Assembly (NCBI RefSeq): GCF_963677005.1
Contig: NZ_OY781616.1
Location: 3,109,001 to 3,173,000, forward strand
Direction: 5' to 3'
Length of the DNA stretch: 64,000 nucleotides
From: Maridesulfovibrio sp.
Lineage (GTDB): Bacteria > Desulfobacterota > Desulfovibrionia > Desulfovibrionales > Desulfovibrionaceae
The notes beneath the pieces were generated by a model that was given only the letters and a program-made list of their open reading frames with translations, had not been told where the DNA came from and ran no database searches. Positions 43,660 to 51,985 of the stretch are shown here, piece by piece. A program made the translations under genes and the position numbers. Each line of letters begins with the position of its first letter. Position 1 is the stretch's first letter.

Positions 43660-45578
43660 GTCAGCCTCAGCGCGCATGACGGATCGGTGGGGGCGAAGTC
43701 GCCGTCATTGATCGTGGTCAGCAGGTTGGAACCGATAAGTTCCAGGGAAACGTTTTCAAGGGGGGTCCAGGCCAGACGTGCGTCCAGACCGAACCCGGTG
43801 GAAATGTCCCTGTCGTCCAGTGAGTTCAGGTAGGAGGTGAAGATGTCGAATTGCCAGTTGCTGCTCAGGTTTATCAGTGCCTGCAATTTCAGGTTGTACA
43901 TTGGGCTGTTCAGCGGAGGGGAGAAGCCCGGCACGTTGGGATCGAAATTGGAAAAATCCTGGTTGGACAGGTCGATGGACGGGCGCAGGGTCAGGAAACT
44001 GAAGGGCTGCCAGTCCACAGCTATCTCTGTTCCGTAGGTCAGTCCGCACAGGGCGCTGGCCGGTGTGGCGGTTGATGTGTCTTCATCATAGGACAGGGTG
44101 ATCAACTGGTCATAGCTGTTGAAATAAAAGGACAGGTCCAGCTTGAGGGTTTCGCTGAAGAGCTTGCGGTAGCCTGCTTCGAAAGAAGTCAGCTTTTCCG
44201 TATTGAGATTGCCGGATGTATTTAGGATGTATTCCTTGTCTTTGATTCTGACCCGATAGCTGCCCTCGCGTATCCAGTAGCCCGGTTCCCGATTGGCATA
44301 GGAAACGGCCAGCCAGTATTCTTCATCGTCTTCAGTGTAGAGCAGACGGGCGGTCGGTTGCGGGGCGAGGTCCCTGTTCTCGGAGTAGTCCAGTTTCAGG
44401 CCCAGAGTCAGGAAAAGTCTGTCATCAATAAGGGCTATGCGGTCCTTGGCAAAACCGCTCAGTTCAAGACGGTAGATGTTGTCGTTTGTCACCGACACCC
44501 TTTCGCCCTGTTCAAATGAATCCCAGAAATATCTGCTGCCGAGGCCGAAGGTCATCAGGTGGCCTTCAAACTGTTCGGTGGAATAGACAAACTCCGCTTC
44601 AAGGGAGTTTGAGACCGTCTCCATGTCTTCAATGGTGGTGGAGGTCCTGGTAAACGAACTGCGGAACTGCATGCCGGAATTTACGCCGGTTTTTCTGTCC
44701 CAGAGGAGTTGGGCGTATCCGCTGTAGTCATGCTTGTCCGTGTTGGCGGAAAAACGGTTTCCCGGAGGAGATTTTTCCGAGATGGCCGAGTCGGCGATCT
44801 GTCCCTGGAGGGAAAGCTGGTCGGTGTAGGCATTCAGCCAGTCGGTCCTGAACCCGCCGGATGCGGTTTTCCAGTCTCTGGAGCCTTTTTCCGTCCGGCC
44901 GCGGATACGGTAGTTCTGTCCGGGTTCATATCCTCCGTTGGCATAGACAGCCATGGTGCCGTTGCCGGAAATTCTGCCGCCGTGGCGCAGATACTGGCTG
45001 ACTCCGTTCGTACCGGCAGTGGTCACGCTTCTGGTGCCCTGCATTTCCATGGAGGACTTGGTGATGATGTTGATGACACCGTTGAAAGATTCGGACCCCC
45101 AGAGGCTGGTCCATGGCCCGCGCACGATCTCAATGCGTTTGACCATCTGGATGGGCAGATCCTGGCTGGACCAGATAACCCCGTTGAAATAAGGAGAGGT
45201 GAGGGGACGGTTGTCGACAAGTATGAGCTGTTTACTGTTGAATGTTCCGGAAAAACCGCGCACGCCGATGGCCCATTTGTCGGTATCCGTTCTGGTAACC
45301 AGAACTCCGGGTACTGTGCGCAGGGCTTCGGGCACGGAGGTGGCCCCGCTGCGTTTTATGTCCTCCTCGGTGAGAATAGTGTATGAACCGGCGATGTGTT
45401 CAAGGGATTGCTTGCGTTCCGAGGGGGAAACCATTTCGACCTGGAGCAGGTCTTCAAGATCGAGATTTTCAAGTTCGGAGGAGACTTCCCTGTCCCCTGC
45501 AAAACAAGGTGAGAGTCCGGCCCATAGGACCAGAAGAGAGAGAAAGAGGGCTGCAACTGCCTGCCGCGTTACGATCAT
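43647..45578 (-). CDS. TonB-dependent outer-membrane receptor
   Basis: A 643-residue outer-membrane protein: signal peptide (cut after FAG), a plug domain (about 50-165) with IKRSGATSVPEALRTVPGV and VRGFSGTFNSKQLILVDNRPL, ending EIVRGPWTSLWG...GVINIITK, then a 22-strand-type barrel closing with the terminal aromatic F (CALRLTWDF). The plug start resembles receptors that are linked to YfiR/CHASE8 sensors rather than classical siderophore receptors. It is embedded between its regulator (4-bp overlap) and YfiR, so signal transmission from the outer membrane is more likely than simple uptake. Ligand unknown. Confidence 0.92.
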   Translation of the reverse strand: MIVTRQAVAALFLSLLVLWAGLSPCFAGDREVSSELENLDLEDLLQVEMVSPSERKQSLEHIAGSYTILTEEDIKRSGATSVPEALRTVPGVLVTRTDTDKWAIGVRGFSGTFNSKQLILVDNRPLTSPYFNGVIWSSQDLPIQMVKRIEIVRGPWTSLWGSESFNGVINIITKSSMEMQGTRSVTTAGTNGVSQYLRHGGRISGNGTMAVYANGGYEPGQNYRIRGRTEKGSRDWKTASGGFRTDWLNAYTDQLSLQGQIADSAISEKSPPGNRFSANTDKHDYSGYAQLLWDRKTGVNSGMQFRSSFTRTSTTIEDMETVSNSLEAEFVYSTEQFEGHLMTFGLGSRYFWDSFEQGERVSVTNDNIYRLELSGFAKDRIALIDDRLFLTLGLKLDYSENRDLAPQPTARLLYTEDDEEYWLAVSYANREPGYWIREGSYRVRIKDKEYILNTSGNLNTEKLTSFEAGYRKLFSETLKLDLSFYFNSYDQLITLSYDEDTSTATPASALCGLTYGTEIAVDWQPFSFLTLRPSIDLSNQDFSNFDPNVPGFSPPLNSPMYNLKLQALINLSSNWQFDIFTSYLNSLDDRDISTGFGLDARLAWTPLENVSLELIGSNLLTTINDGDFAPTDPSCALRLTWDF

Positions 45579-46279
45579 GCGTTAGCCTGGGGTCTGGCAG
45601 TCATCATGTATCCGCGTCCGCGGATGGTTTTAATTGAAACCGAATCGCCTATTTTGCGGCGCAGGTTGCTCATGTGGACGTTAAGGACATAGTCGTCGAA
45701 GTCCACTGTCCTTCCGAGTGCTGTCTCCATCAGCTCATCCCTTTCAACAAGTTTTCCGCAACTTGTGGCCAGGTGTTCAATGATGCTGAATTCTGCTGCG
45801 GTGAAGTGGGTCTCTATTCCACGGACCATGATGGAGTGGGAGTCGAGATTGATTTCAAGTTCACCGATGCTCAGTTTTCCTCGGGACGCGGGGGTTACGG
45901 TTCTGGATTGTCCATCCATGGCGCACCGGCGCAGGGAGGCCCGCATTCTGGCCAGAAGTTCCCGCAGGGGAAACGGTTTGCAGATGTAGTCGTCCGCACC
46001 CATTTCAAGGCCGACGACCCGGTCAACCTCATCTCCCTTGCCGGTGAGCATTATCACCGGAATGGTGGAATCCATTCTGATTTTTTCAAGCACGTTCAGC
46101 CCGCTGATGTCCGGCAGCACGATATCCAGAAGAACAAGGTCGAAGTCATCGCTTCCGATAACCTTGAGTCCTTCTTTGGCCGTGCAGGCATGAACCAGGC
46201 TGTACCCTTCGCCGTCCAGATAGGTGGAAAGAAGTTCCCCCATATCCGGGTCATCGTCGATAAGAAGTATTTTGTTCAT
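45575..46279 (-). CDS. OmpR-family response regulator of the TonB/YfiR operon
   Basis: A 234-residue regulator with DDDPD acidic pocket, Asp52 (LVLLDIVLPD), Lys in YICKPFP and an OmpR-type winged helix (about 140-234, VLNVHMSNLRRKIG...TIRGRGYMM). It is the first gene of the operon; its stop and the receptor start share ATGA. Two tandem TTAAGAAC repeats 70 bp upstream could be its own site. Partner kinase: the CHASE8 type at 41594. Confidence 0.93.
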   Translation of the reverse strand: MNKILLIDDDPDMGELLSTYLDGEGYSLVHACTAKEGLKVIGSDDFDLVLLDIVLPDISGLNVLEKIRMDSTIPVIMLTGKGDEVDRVVGLEMGADDYICKPFPLRELLARMRASLRRCAMDGQSRTVTPASRGKLSIGELEINLDSHSIMVRGIETHFTAAEFSIIEHLATSCGKLVERDELMETALGRTVDFDDYVLNVHMSNLRRKIGDSVSIKTIRGRGYMMTARPQANA

Positions 46280-46348
46280 AACTGTTCTCCTGAGTTTTAT
46301 ACTATGTGTTCAGAAGAAATAAGCAAAAAAGTTTAGTGTAAAAGTTTG

Positions 46349-46366
46349 TTAAGAACATTAAGAACT
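46349..46366. promoter_or_regulatory. Tandem 9-bp direct repeat between the regulator and first flagellin genes
   Basis: TTAAGAACA (46349-46357) and TTAAGAACT (46358-46366) are adjacent copies. OmpR-type regulators usually bind tandem direct repeats with about 10-bp period, so this is a candidate site for the regulator encoded divergently at 46279. Confidence 0.4.
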
Positions 46367-46531
46367 ATAAAGATGAGTTCTTTTTTATCCGTTGCAATGT
46401 CTTCTGCGGCAAAGGGAATGAAAATGCATTCCTAAACGTTTCATGCCTCCGTTTCGTATAAGCAGGCAAAGACAGTTGAATCGGTCGGCTGTCTTCAGTG
46501 CAAGGATGTACGAAAAAACACGGAGGTTTTT

Positions 46532-47389
46532 ATGTCTTTAGTAATCAACACCAACACCATGGCAAATTCCGCCGCCCGCCATCTTAATGATGCCTACCAG
46601 GCTCTTGGCTCGTCCACAGAAAAGATGTCTTCGGGGCTGCGCATCAACTCCGCTTCTGACGACGCCGCCGGCTTGGCCGTGCGCGAACTCATGCGTTCGG
46701 ACGTTTCCACTCTCAATCAGGGTGTGCGTAACGCAAACGACGGTATTTCCATGATTCAGACCGCTGACGGCGCTCTTTCGGTTGTGGATGAAAAGCTCAT
46801 CCGCATGAAGGAACTTGCCGAACAGGCCGCAACCGGTACCTATACTTCAGATCAGCGTGCGCTTATCGACCAGGAGTATCAGGCCATGGCTTCGGAAATT
46901 ACCCGTATCGCCAGTGCCACCGACTTCAACGGAATCTATCTGCTCAACGGAAACCTTTCCGGCAGCAGCGCGATGACCATTCACTTCGGAACCGGTAACG
47001 ACAGCGCCGAGGACAAGTACACCGTAGAGATCGGTTGCTGCACCGCATCCGCTCTCGGCGTAGGTAACCAGAGCACGGTAAATGCCGGTTATACCGTTTC
47101 AACCCAGGAAGCTGCTCAGAACGCGCTTGGCGCAATCGACGCAGCCATTGTTTCCAAGGATAAGATCCGCGCCAACCTCGGTGCTACCGAAAACAGGCTT
47201 GAAGCAACCATCTCCAACCTTGAAATACAGTCCGAAAACCTTTCTGCAGCGGAATCGCAGATTTCAGACGTTGATGTTGCAACCGAAATGACCAACTACT
47301 CCAAGCAGCAGATCATCACTCAGTCCGCGGTTTCAATGCTGGCTCAGGCGAACTCTCTGCCGCAGATGGCCCTGTCCCTTATCGGCTAA
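46532..47389 (+). CDS. fliC: Flagellin 1
   Basis: A 285-residue flagellin with the conserved D0/D1 ends (MSLVINTNTMANSAARHLNDA and the coiled-coil tail ending SLPQMALSLIG) and almost no central variable domain. It is exported by the flagellar type III route and polymerises into the filament. Two adjacent cysteines (Cys169-Cys170, EIGCCTAS) sit in the short central region; flagellins seldom contain Cys. About 15 substitutions by eye separate it from flagellin 2 at 47931. GGAGG precedes the ATG and a terminator follows. A weak sigma28-like pair (TAAA at 46433, CGTATAA at 46455) is upstream. Confidence 0.95.
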   Translation: MSLVINTNTMANSAARHLNDAYQALGSSTEKMSSGLRINSASDDAAGLAVRELMRSDVSTLNQGVRNANDGISMIQTADGALSVVDEKLIRMKELAEQAATGTYTSDQRALIDQEYQAMASEITRIASATDFNGIYLLNGNLSGSSAMTIHFGTGNDSAEDKYTVEIGCCTASALGVGNQSTVNAGYTVSTQEAAQNALGAIDAAIVSKDKIRANLGATENRLEATISNLEIQSENLSAAESQISDVDVATEMTNYSKQQIITQSAVSMLAQANSLPQMALSLIG

Positions 47390-47425
47390 TTCATACCAAA
47401 GATACTGGCAAGTGCCGCAATTACG

Positions 47426-47451
47426 AAGGCCCGGGTTTCCGGGCCTTTTTT
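47426..47451 (+). terminator. Rho-independent terminator after flagellin 1
   Basis: AAGGCCCGG (47426-47434) pairs with CCGGGCCTT (47439-47447), loop GTTT, T-run to 47451. Confidence 0.9.
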
Positions 47452-47930
47452 GTTATGCTTTTTTGGGGGTAATAGTTGCGGTCCGGCGGTTATGCGTGAC
47501 ATTTTTTTGGACGATCCGATTCTGTCTTCATTGATTAATAGGGGCTGTGTAAATCCGGGGTTACGGGCAAAGGCGTTGGTAACACGTTTTAATTCTTGCT
47601 GTTTTATTGATTGCAATGTTCTGCAAGCAATATTTTCCATGAGCTGTATGGAAAGATCTTCCCACAATTCAAAAATCTGTCTTCTGCCTTGTTTCAGCCG
47701 TAAAAATCAGATTATTTTATTAAGAAATATGTGTTTTATCCCAACAGTCTTTACGTTGACTTGCCTAAATTAATATTTTGTGTGCCATAAATTTTTTATT
47801 CTGAATATATCGCATTGATTAGTTAATGTTGTTTGGAGTGTGTGTTGCAACAACAGTGTTGTTTTAGACCGATTCTATTTGTTCGACAATGTAATGTCCG
47901 CAAGGAAGATAAAGCAACACGGAGGTTTTT
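47452..47930. other. AT-rich intergenic region between the flagellins
   Basis: About 480 bp; no convincing gene (the frames here have no ribosome site and one covers the terminator). It holds the sigma54 promoter of flagellin 2 at 47833. Confidence 0.5.
47833..47850 (+). promoter_or_regulatory. Sigma54 promoter of flagellin 2
   Basis: TTGGAGTGTGTGTTGCAA has exactly 10 bases between GG (47835-47836) and GC (47847-47848), with TTGCAA matching the -12 element. Expected start near 47860, 71 bp before the gene. Confidence 0.7.
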
Positions 47931-48791
47931 ATGTCTTTGGTAATCAACAACAACACTATGGCCAATTCCGCAGCCCGTCACCTTAACGATGCCTACCAGG
48001 CTCTTGGTTCGTCCACGGAGAAAATGTCATCCGGTCTGCGCATCAACACGGCTGCCGATGATGCCGCCGGGCTGGCTGTGCGCGAACTCATGCGTTCGGA
48101 CGTTTCCACTCTGAATCAGGGTGTGCGTAACGCCAATGACGGTATTTCCATGATCCAGACCGCTGACGGCGCTCTTTCAGTTGTGGATGAAAAGCTCATT
48201 CGCATGAAGGAACTCGCTGAACAGGCCGCAACCGGTACCTATACTTCGGATCAGCGCGCACTCATCGACCAGGAGTATCAGGCCATGGCTTCGGAAATCA
48301 CCCGTATCGCCAGTGCCACCGATTTTAACGGAATCTACCTGCTTAACGGAAACCTTTCCGGTTCCAGCGCTATGACCATCCATTTCGGAACCGGTAACGA
48401 CAGCGCTGAAGATAAATATGATATCGCTATCGGCAACTGCACCGCATCCGCTCTCGGGGTAGGTAACCAGAGCACGGTAAATGCAGGCTACACAGTATCC
48501 ACTCAGGAGGCCGCTCAGGAATCTCTTGCTGCATTGGACGCGGCCATTATTTCCAAGGATAAGATTCGCGCAAACCTCGGCGCCGTGCAGAACAGGCTGG
48601 AAGCCACCATATCCAACCTCGAAATTCAGGCCGAAAACCTTTCCGCCGCTGAATCGCAGATTTCTGATGTTGATGTTGCTACCGAGATGACCAACTACTC
48701 CAAGCAGCAGATCATTACCCAGTCTGCAGTCTCCATGCTGGCTCAGGCCAACTCCCTGCCGCAGATGGCACTTTCGCTCATCGGCGGCTAG
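47931..48791 (+). CDS. fliC: Flagellin 2
   Basis: A 286-residue flagellin with the same D0/D1-only plan as flagellin 1 and an extra terminal Gly. The central IGCC becomes IGNC, leaving one Cys (Cys170). Codon-level differences are spread over the gene, so the two are an old enough duplication to have diverged silently while the protein stayed ~95% the same. The leader (CACGGAGGTTTTT before the ATG) is the same as in flagellin 1, while the promoter is of sigma54 type. A terminator follows at 48827. Confidence 0.95.
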   Translation: MSLVINNNTMANSAARHLNDAYQALGSSTEKMSSGLRINTAADDAAGLAVRELMRSDVSTLNQGVRNANDGISMIQTADGALSVVDEKLIRMKELAEQAATGTYTSDQRALIDQEYQAMASEITRIASATDFNGIYLLNGNLSGSSAMTIHFGTGNDSAEDKYDIAIGNCTASALGVGNQSTVNAGYTVSTQEAAQESLAALDAAIISKDKIRANLGAVQNRLEATISNLEIQAENLSAAESQISDVDVATEMTNYSKQQIITQSAVSMLAQANSLPQMALSLIGG

Positions 48792-48826
48792 CAAGCACAC
48801 CACCTCATTCTGTGAAATCAGAAGCA

Positions 48827-48856
48827 AAGGGCCCGGTTTTCCGGGTCCTTTTTTTT
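48827..48856 (+). terminator. Rho-independent terminator after flagellin 2
   Basis: AAGGGCCCGG (48827-48836) pairs with CCGGGTCCTT (48841-48850) including one G-T pair; T-run to 48856. Confidence 0.88.
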
Positions 48857-49173
48857 ATCGCGTTACCAACCTTCAGATTCTTAATGTTATTGGAAGAAGC
48901 TGCCGGTAAACAGTTCCATTTTCCTTTGTTTTCAGGATTCGGATCTACGGCAAATGTTGCCTCTTCTGCCGGGTGTGGATTTTTATTCCTACAATGAACT
49001 GGTTTTAAAGCTCTTTTTGTCAAGAAAGGTTAATTTTATCTCTCCTATGCAAAGCTGTTCTTAATCATACCCATAAATTGTTAATACAATCTGATCTATT
49101 CTGAATTCATTGTTTTTGTATTTTAATATTGTATGGAATGCCGGTTGCTGAATTAGATACAGCAGGAGGCATT
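48857..49173. other. Intergenic region with promoter of the flagellar sigma-factor operon
   Basis: About 320 bp, AT-rich, no gene seen. Near its right end is the sigma54 promoter at 49134, followed by a leader of about 14 bases with GGAGG. Confidence 0.5.
49134..49149 (+). promoter_or_regulatory. Sigma54 promoter of the sigma-factor/flgDEKL-fliD operon
   Basis: TGGAATGCCGGTTGCT keeps the -24 GG (49135-49136) and -12 GC (49147-49148) ten bases apart with TTGCT. Transcription near 49160 would give a short leader to the ATG at 49174, which also argues against the start at 49129. Confidence 0.65.
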
Positions 49174-49719
49174 ATGAATACTTATTTTGAAAGAAATATT
49201 GAAGACAAATACGCATATGACACAGATAATTTCTTTAAAGAAAATTCTATGCTCATAAAAAATGTTGTTAGTAAGTTTCTTAGAACTAAGTACACAAACA
49301 TATCATCAAGTGATGTTGATGAAGTTTTTCAGGAAATAGCATTCAAGGTTATTAAGAATGGATATATAGAAAAATATTCATCTGAAAAAAGTTCTCTTAA
49401 AACATGGCTGTATATCATCAGCAGGTCTGTTGCCGTAGATTATATGAGAAAGAACCGGCGCATATATATTAATGTAGATGATATGGAAGATGTCTCTGAG
49501 CCTGAAAATTCAAAAATAAGTTTTTCAATGCCTGAAGGGCTGCTCTCAAAGCGTCAGAGTGAAGTTATCAGAATGATTTTCTGGGGCGACTTAAAGGCGG
49601 TTGAAGTAGCAGAACAGCTCGGAATAACCGCTCGTACAGTCCGTTGCCTCAAGCACCAGGCAATCAACAAACTCCGCCGTCATTTCGGCGTTACCAGAGA
49701 GAGGAGGGTCATATCATGA
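49174..49719 (+). CDS. ECF-like sigma factor at the head of the flagellar operon
   Basis: A 181-residue sigma70-family factor. Region 2 is about residues 15-90 (SSDVDEVFQEIAFKVI, then SLKTWLYIISRSVAVDYMRKNRR) and region 4 about 120-175 (LSKRQSEVIRMIFWGDLKAVEVAEQLGITARTVRCLKHQAI). GGAGGCATT precedes the ATG. The first two thirds are notably AT-rich compared with the flagellar genes, hinting at a different origin. Its stop overlaps the flgD start (ATGA), so it is made together with hook and filament proteins; the target promoters are not known. It is not FliA, whose sigma3 domain is missing. Confidence 0.85.
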   Translation: MNTYFERNIEDKYAYDTDNFFKENSMLIKNVVSKFLRTKYTNISSSDVDEVFQEIAFKVIKNGYIEKYSSEKSSLKTWLYIISRSVAVDYMRKNRRIYINVDDMEDVSEPENSKISFSMPEGLLSKRQSEVIRMIFWGDLKAVEVAEQLGITARTVRCLKHQAINKLRRHFGVTRERRVIS

Positions 49720-50390
49720 CCATTGAAGGCGTCAGTACCTACACTGCAACCGATTCCACCAGCACGTCTACCACGACCAGTTCCAGCAGTTCCACTCTGG
49801 ATCAGGTGGATTTCCTGACCCTGCTCACTACGCAGCTTGAATATCAGGACCCCACAAACCCTGTTGATAACACGGAAATGATCAACCAGATGACCAATTA
49901 TTCCATGCTTGAACAGGATGTTGCCCAGAATGAAAACCTGGAAACGATCATCAACCAGCTTTCCGCTCTCTCGGCACTGAGTACCTCCGGATACATAGGT
50001 CAGGACGTAATGGCCGAGGGCGGAGTCATAGAGGTGGAAGACGGCGAGGCAACGGACATCACCGTGGAGCTGGATGAAGACGCCGCCACACTGGGCATTA
50101 ACATTTACGACTCGGACGGCAATATCGTCGACACCATCTATTTCACCGATATCGAGTCCGGAGAGACGGAAATTACCGGTGCCCAGATCATGGCCAAGGC
50201 CGACATTGATTCGGACGGCACATATACAGCGGCAGTTGTTGCCTACGATGAGAATGGCGACTCCCTGGACGTAACGGTCAAATCAGCCGGGACCATCACT
50301 GCTGTGGAGCAGGACGATTCCGGAAACACAACCCTGACACTTGAAGACGGGCGTGAAGTCGATCTGACTGAAGTCTCCTTCACATCCTAA
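49716..50390 (+). CDS. flgD: Flagellar hook assembly (capping) protein FlgD
   Basis: A 224-residue scaffold needed to polymerise the hook. The N-terminal signature DFLTLLTTQLEYQDPTNPVDNTEMINQMTNYSMLEQ is canonical, after a Ser/Thr-rich secretion segment; the C-terminal half has the FlgD Ig/Tudor-like domain (VELDEDAATLGINIYDSDGN). Start at 49716 by GGAGGG and ATGA overlap with the sigma factor. Confidence 0.95.
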   Translation: MTIEGVSTYTATDSTSTSTTTSSSSSTLDQVDFLTLLTTQLEYQDPTNPVDNTEMINQMTNYSMLEQDVAQNENLETIINQLSALSALSTSGYIGQDVMAEGGVIEVEDGEATDITVELDEDAATLGINIYDSDGNIVDTIYFTDIESGETEITGAQIMAKADIDSDGTYTAAVVAYDENGDSLDVTVKSAGTITAVEQDDSGNTTLTLEDGREVDLTEVSFTS

Positions 50391-50416
50391 ATTTTTAAGC
50401 AAAGAGGAGAAATAAA

Positions 50417-51955
50417 ATGGGTATCACCAGTTCCATGTACACCGGCATATCAGGGTTGAATGTAAACTCCCAGGCAACATCGGTTGTTTCCAACAACCTC
50501 GCCAACTCTTCAACCATTGCCTACAAAAGTTCCACTACGGTTTTCGAGGACCTGTTCTACTCTTCCATCACCACCGGCAGCGGCGGTGATCAGGTAGGTA
50601 ACGGTGCGGGCGTGGCAACCATAAATACCGACTATACTCAGGGCTCGTACGAGGATTCGAGTATCTCCACCAACGTTGCCCTGAACGGTGACGGATATTT
50701 CATAGTTATCGATCCGGATACAAACAACACTTTCTATACCCGTGCGGGTAACTTCGATTTCGATACCGACGGCTATCTTGTGGATACTTATGGAAACAGG
50801 GTTCAGGGTTGGGAAATTGAGGACGGTTCCGCTTCCGGTTCACTTACCTCCATCCAGCTTGACCAGTCCCAGTCTCCTCCGAAGGCTACCTCAGAGATTC
50901 AGCTTACCATGAACCTGGACTCTCAGAGCACTGACGAGGCCGTGACCTCCAATCCGTATACTTCTCTGTTCGAACTTTATGATGGAACCGAAAATCCTCC
51001 CTTGGATGATTCACAGTACAGCTACTCCACCACCATCACCATTTATGATGAAAACGGTTCCGCCCACGACCTTACCGTCTACATGGACCCTGTGGATGTG
51101 GACGCGGACGGTAACATCGTCTGGGAATATGTCGCCGCCTATGAAGCCGAGGATGATCAGCGCACCGGTTCCGACGGTGTTTCCCTGAATACCACCAGCG
51201 GCGCCGGTCTGGCCATGGTCGGAACACTGACCTTCAACTCCGAAGGCCAGATGATCTCCATGACCGCTTTCACTCTTTCCAATGCTACCGCTTCAACCGA
51301 TGTCAAGGACGCCTCCAACTGGGGGCTGGCCGACCTGAGTGATGAGGGCTACCCGGAAGTCAACATGAACTTTACCGGAAGTTCCGACGGGCAGGATGTG
51401 GCCATCAGTTTCGGTATGTCCAGCGATGATTCCACCTGGACCACTTCGGGTATCAACACCCTCGGCGACATAACCGCCTCCACCAGCTACTCCGCGCTGC
51501 CGAGTTTCAGCGACTACACGCTGGAAAACAGCGCGACTACCAGCTACAGCGACAGCTCCTCCGCAACATATACCGTTTCTCAGGACGGTTACGCCACCGG
51601 TTCACTGGAATCAGTAAGCGTGGACGAAAACGGCATAATCATCGGCAGCTACTCCAACGGCCAGTCAGTTGAACTCTACCAGCTCGGGCTTGCGGACTTC
51701 ATCAATGAATCCGGGCTGGAGGCCGAGGGCAGCAACCTGTACCGGGCCACCACGGAATCCGGGGAGGCCATCATCGGTACAGCCGGTTCGGCCGGGTTCG
51801 GTTCTGTTGTTTCAAATGCACTGGAAGCTTCCAACGTGGATCTCGCTTCCCAGATGACCGAACTGATCATTATCCAGTCCGCGTATCAGGCCAACAGTAA
51901 GGTTGTAACCACTGCGGACGACCTGCTGCAGACGGCCATAGGGCTGAAGCGTTAA
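50417..51955 (+). CDS. flgE: Flagellar hook protein FlgE
   Basis: A 512-residue hook subunit exported by the flagellar type III system. N-terminus SSMYTGISGLNVNSQATSVVSNNLANSSTIAYKSS and C-terminus DLASQMTELIIIQSAYQANSKVVTTADDLLQTAIGLKR are the conserved rod/hook helices; the long acidic middle is the hook surface. AGAGGAG precedes the ATG, 26 bp after flgD. Confidence 0.95.
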   Translation: MGITSSMYTGISGLNVNSQATSVVSNNLANSSTIAYKSSTTVFEDLFYSSITTGSGGDQVGNGAGVATINTDYTQGSYEDSSISTNVALNGDGYFIVIDPDTNNTFYTRAGNFDFDTDGYLVDTYGNRVQGWEIEDGSASGSLTSIQLDQSQSPPKATSEIQLTMNLDSQSTDEAVTSNPYTSLFELYDGTENPPLDDSQYSYSTTITIYDENGSAHDLTVYMDPVDVDADGNIVWEYVAAYEAEDDQRTGSDGVSLNTTSGAGLAMVGTLTFNSEGQMISMTAFTLSNATASTDVKDASNWGLADLSDEGYPEVNMNFTGSSDGQDVAISFGMSSDDSTWTTSGINTLGDITASTSYSALPSFSDYTLENSATTSYSDSSSATYTVSQDGYATGSLESVSVDENGIIIGSYSNGQSVELYQLGLADFINESGLEAEGSNLYRATTESGEAIIGTAGSAGFGSVVSNALEASNVDLASQMTELIIIQSAYQANSKVVTTADDLLQTAIGLKR

Positions 51956-51985
51956 TAGCAGCCTGAAGGGAAACCGGAGGACCAG

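Noticed and set aside
46414..46427. GG-N10-GC as a sigma54 promoter for flagellin 1
   Set aside because: Only the GG and GC match; the flanking bases do not fit, unlike the sites at 22515, 47833 and 49134.
47386..47667. 93-codon minus-strand frame between the flagellins
   Set aside because: It includes the flagellin 1 terminator, lacks a ribosome site and has no homology I recognise.
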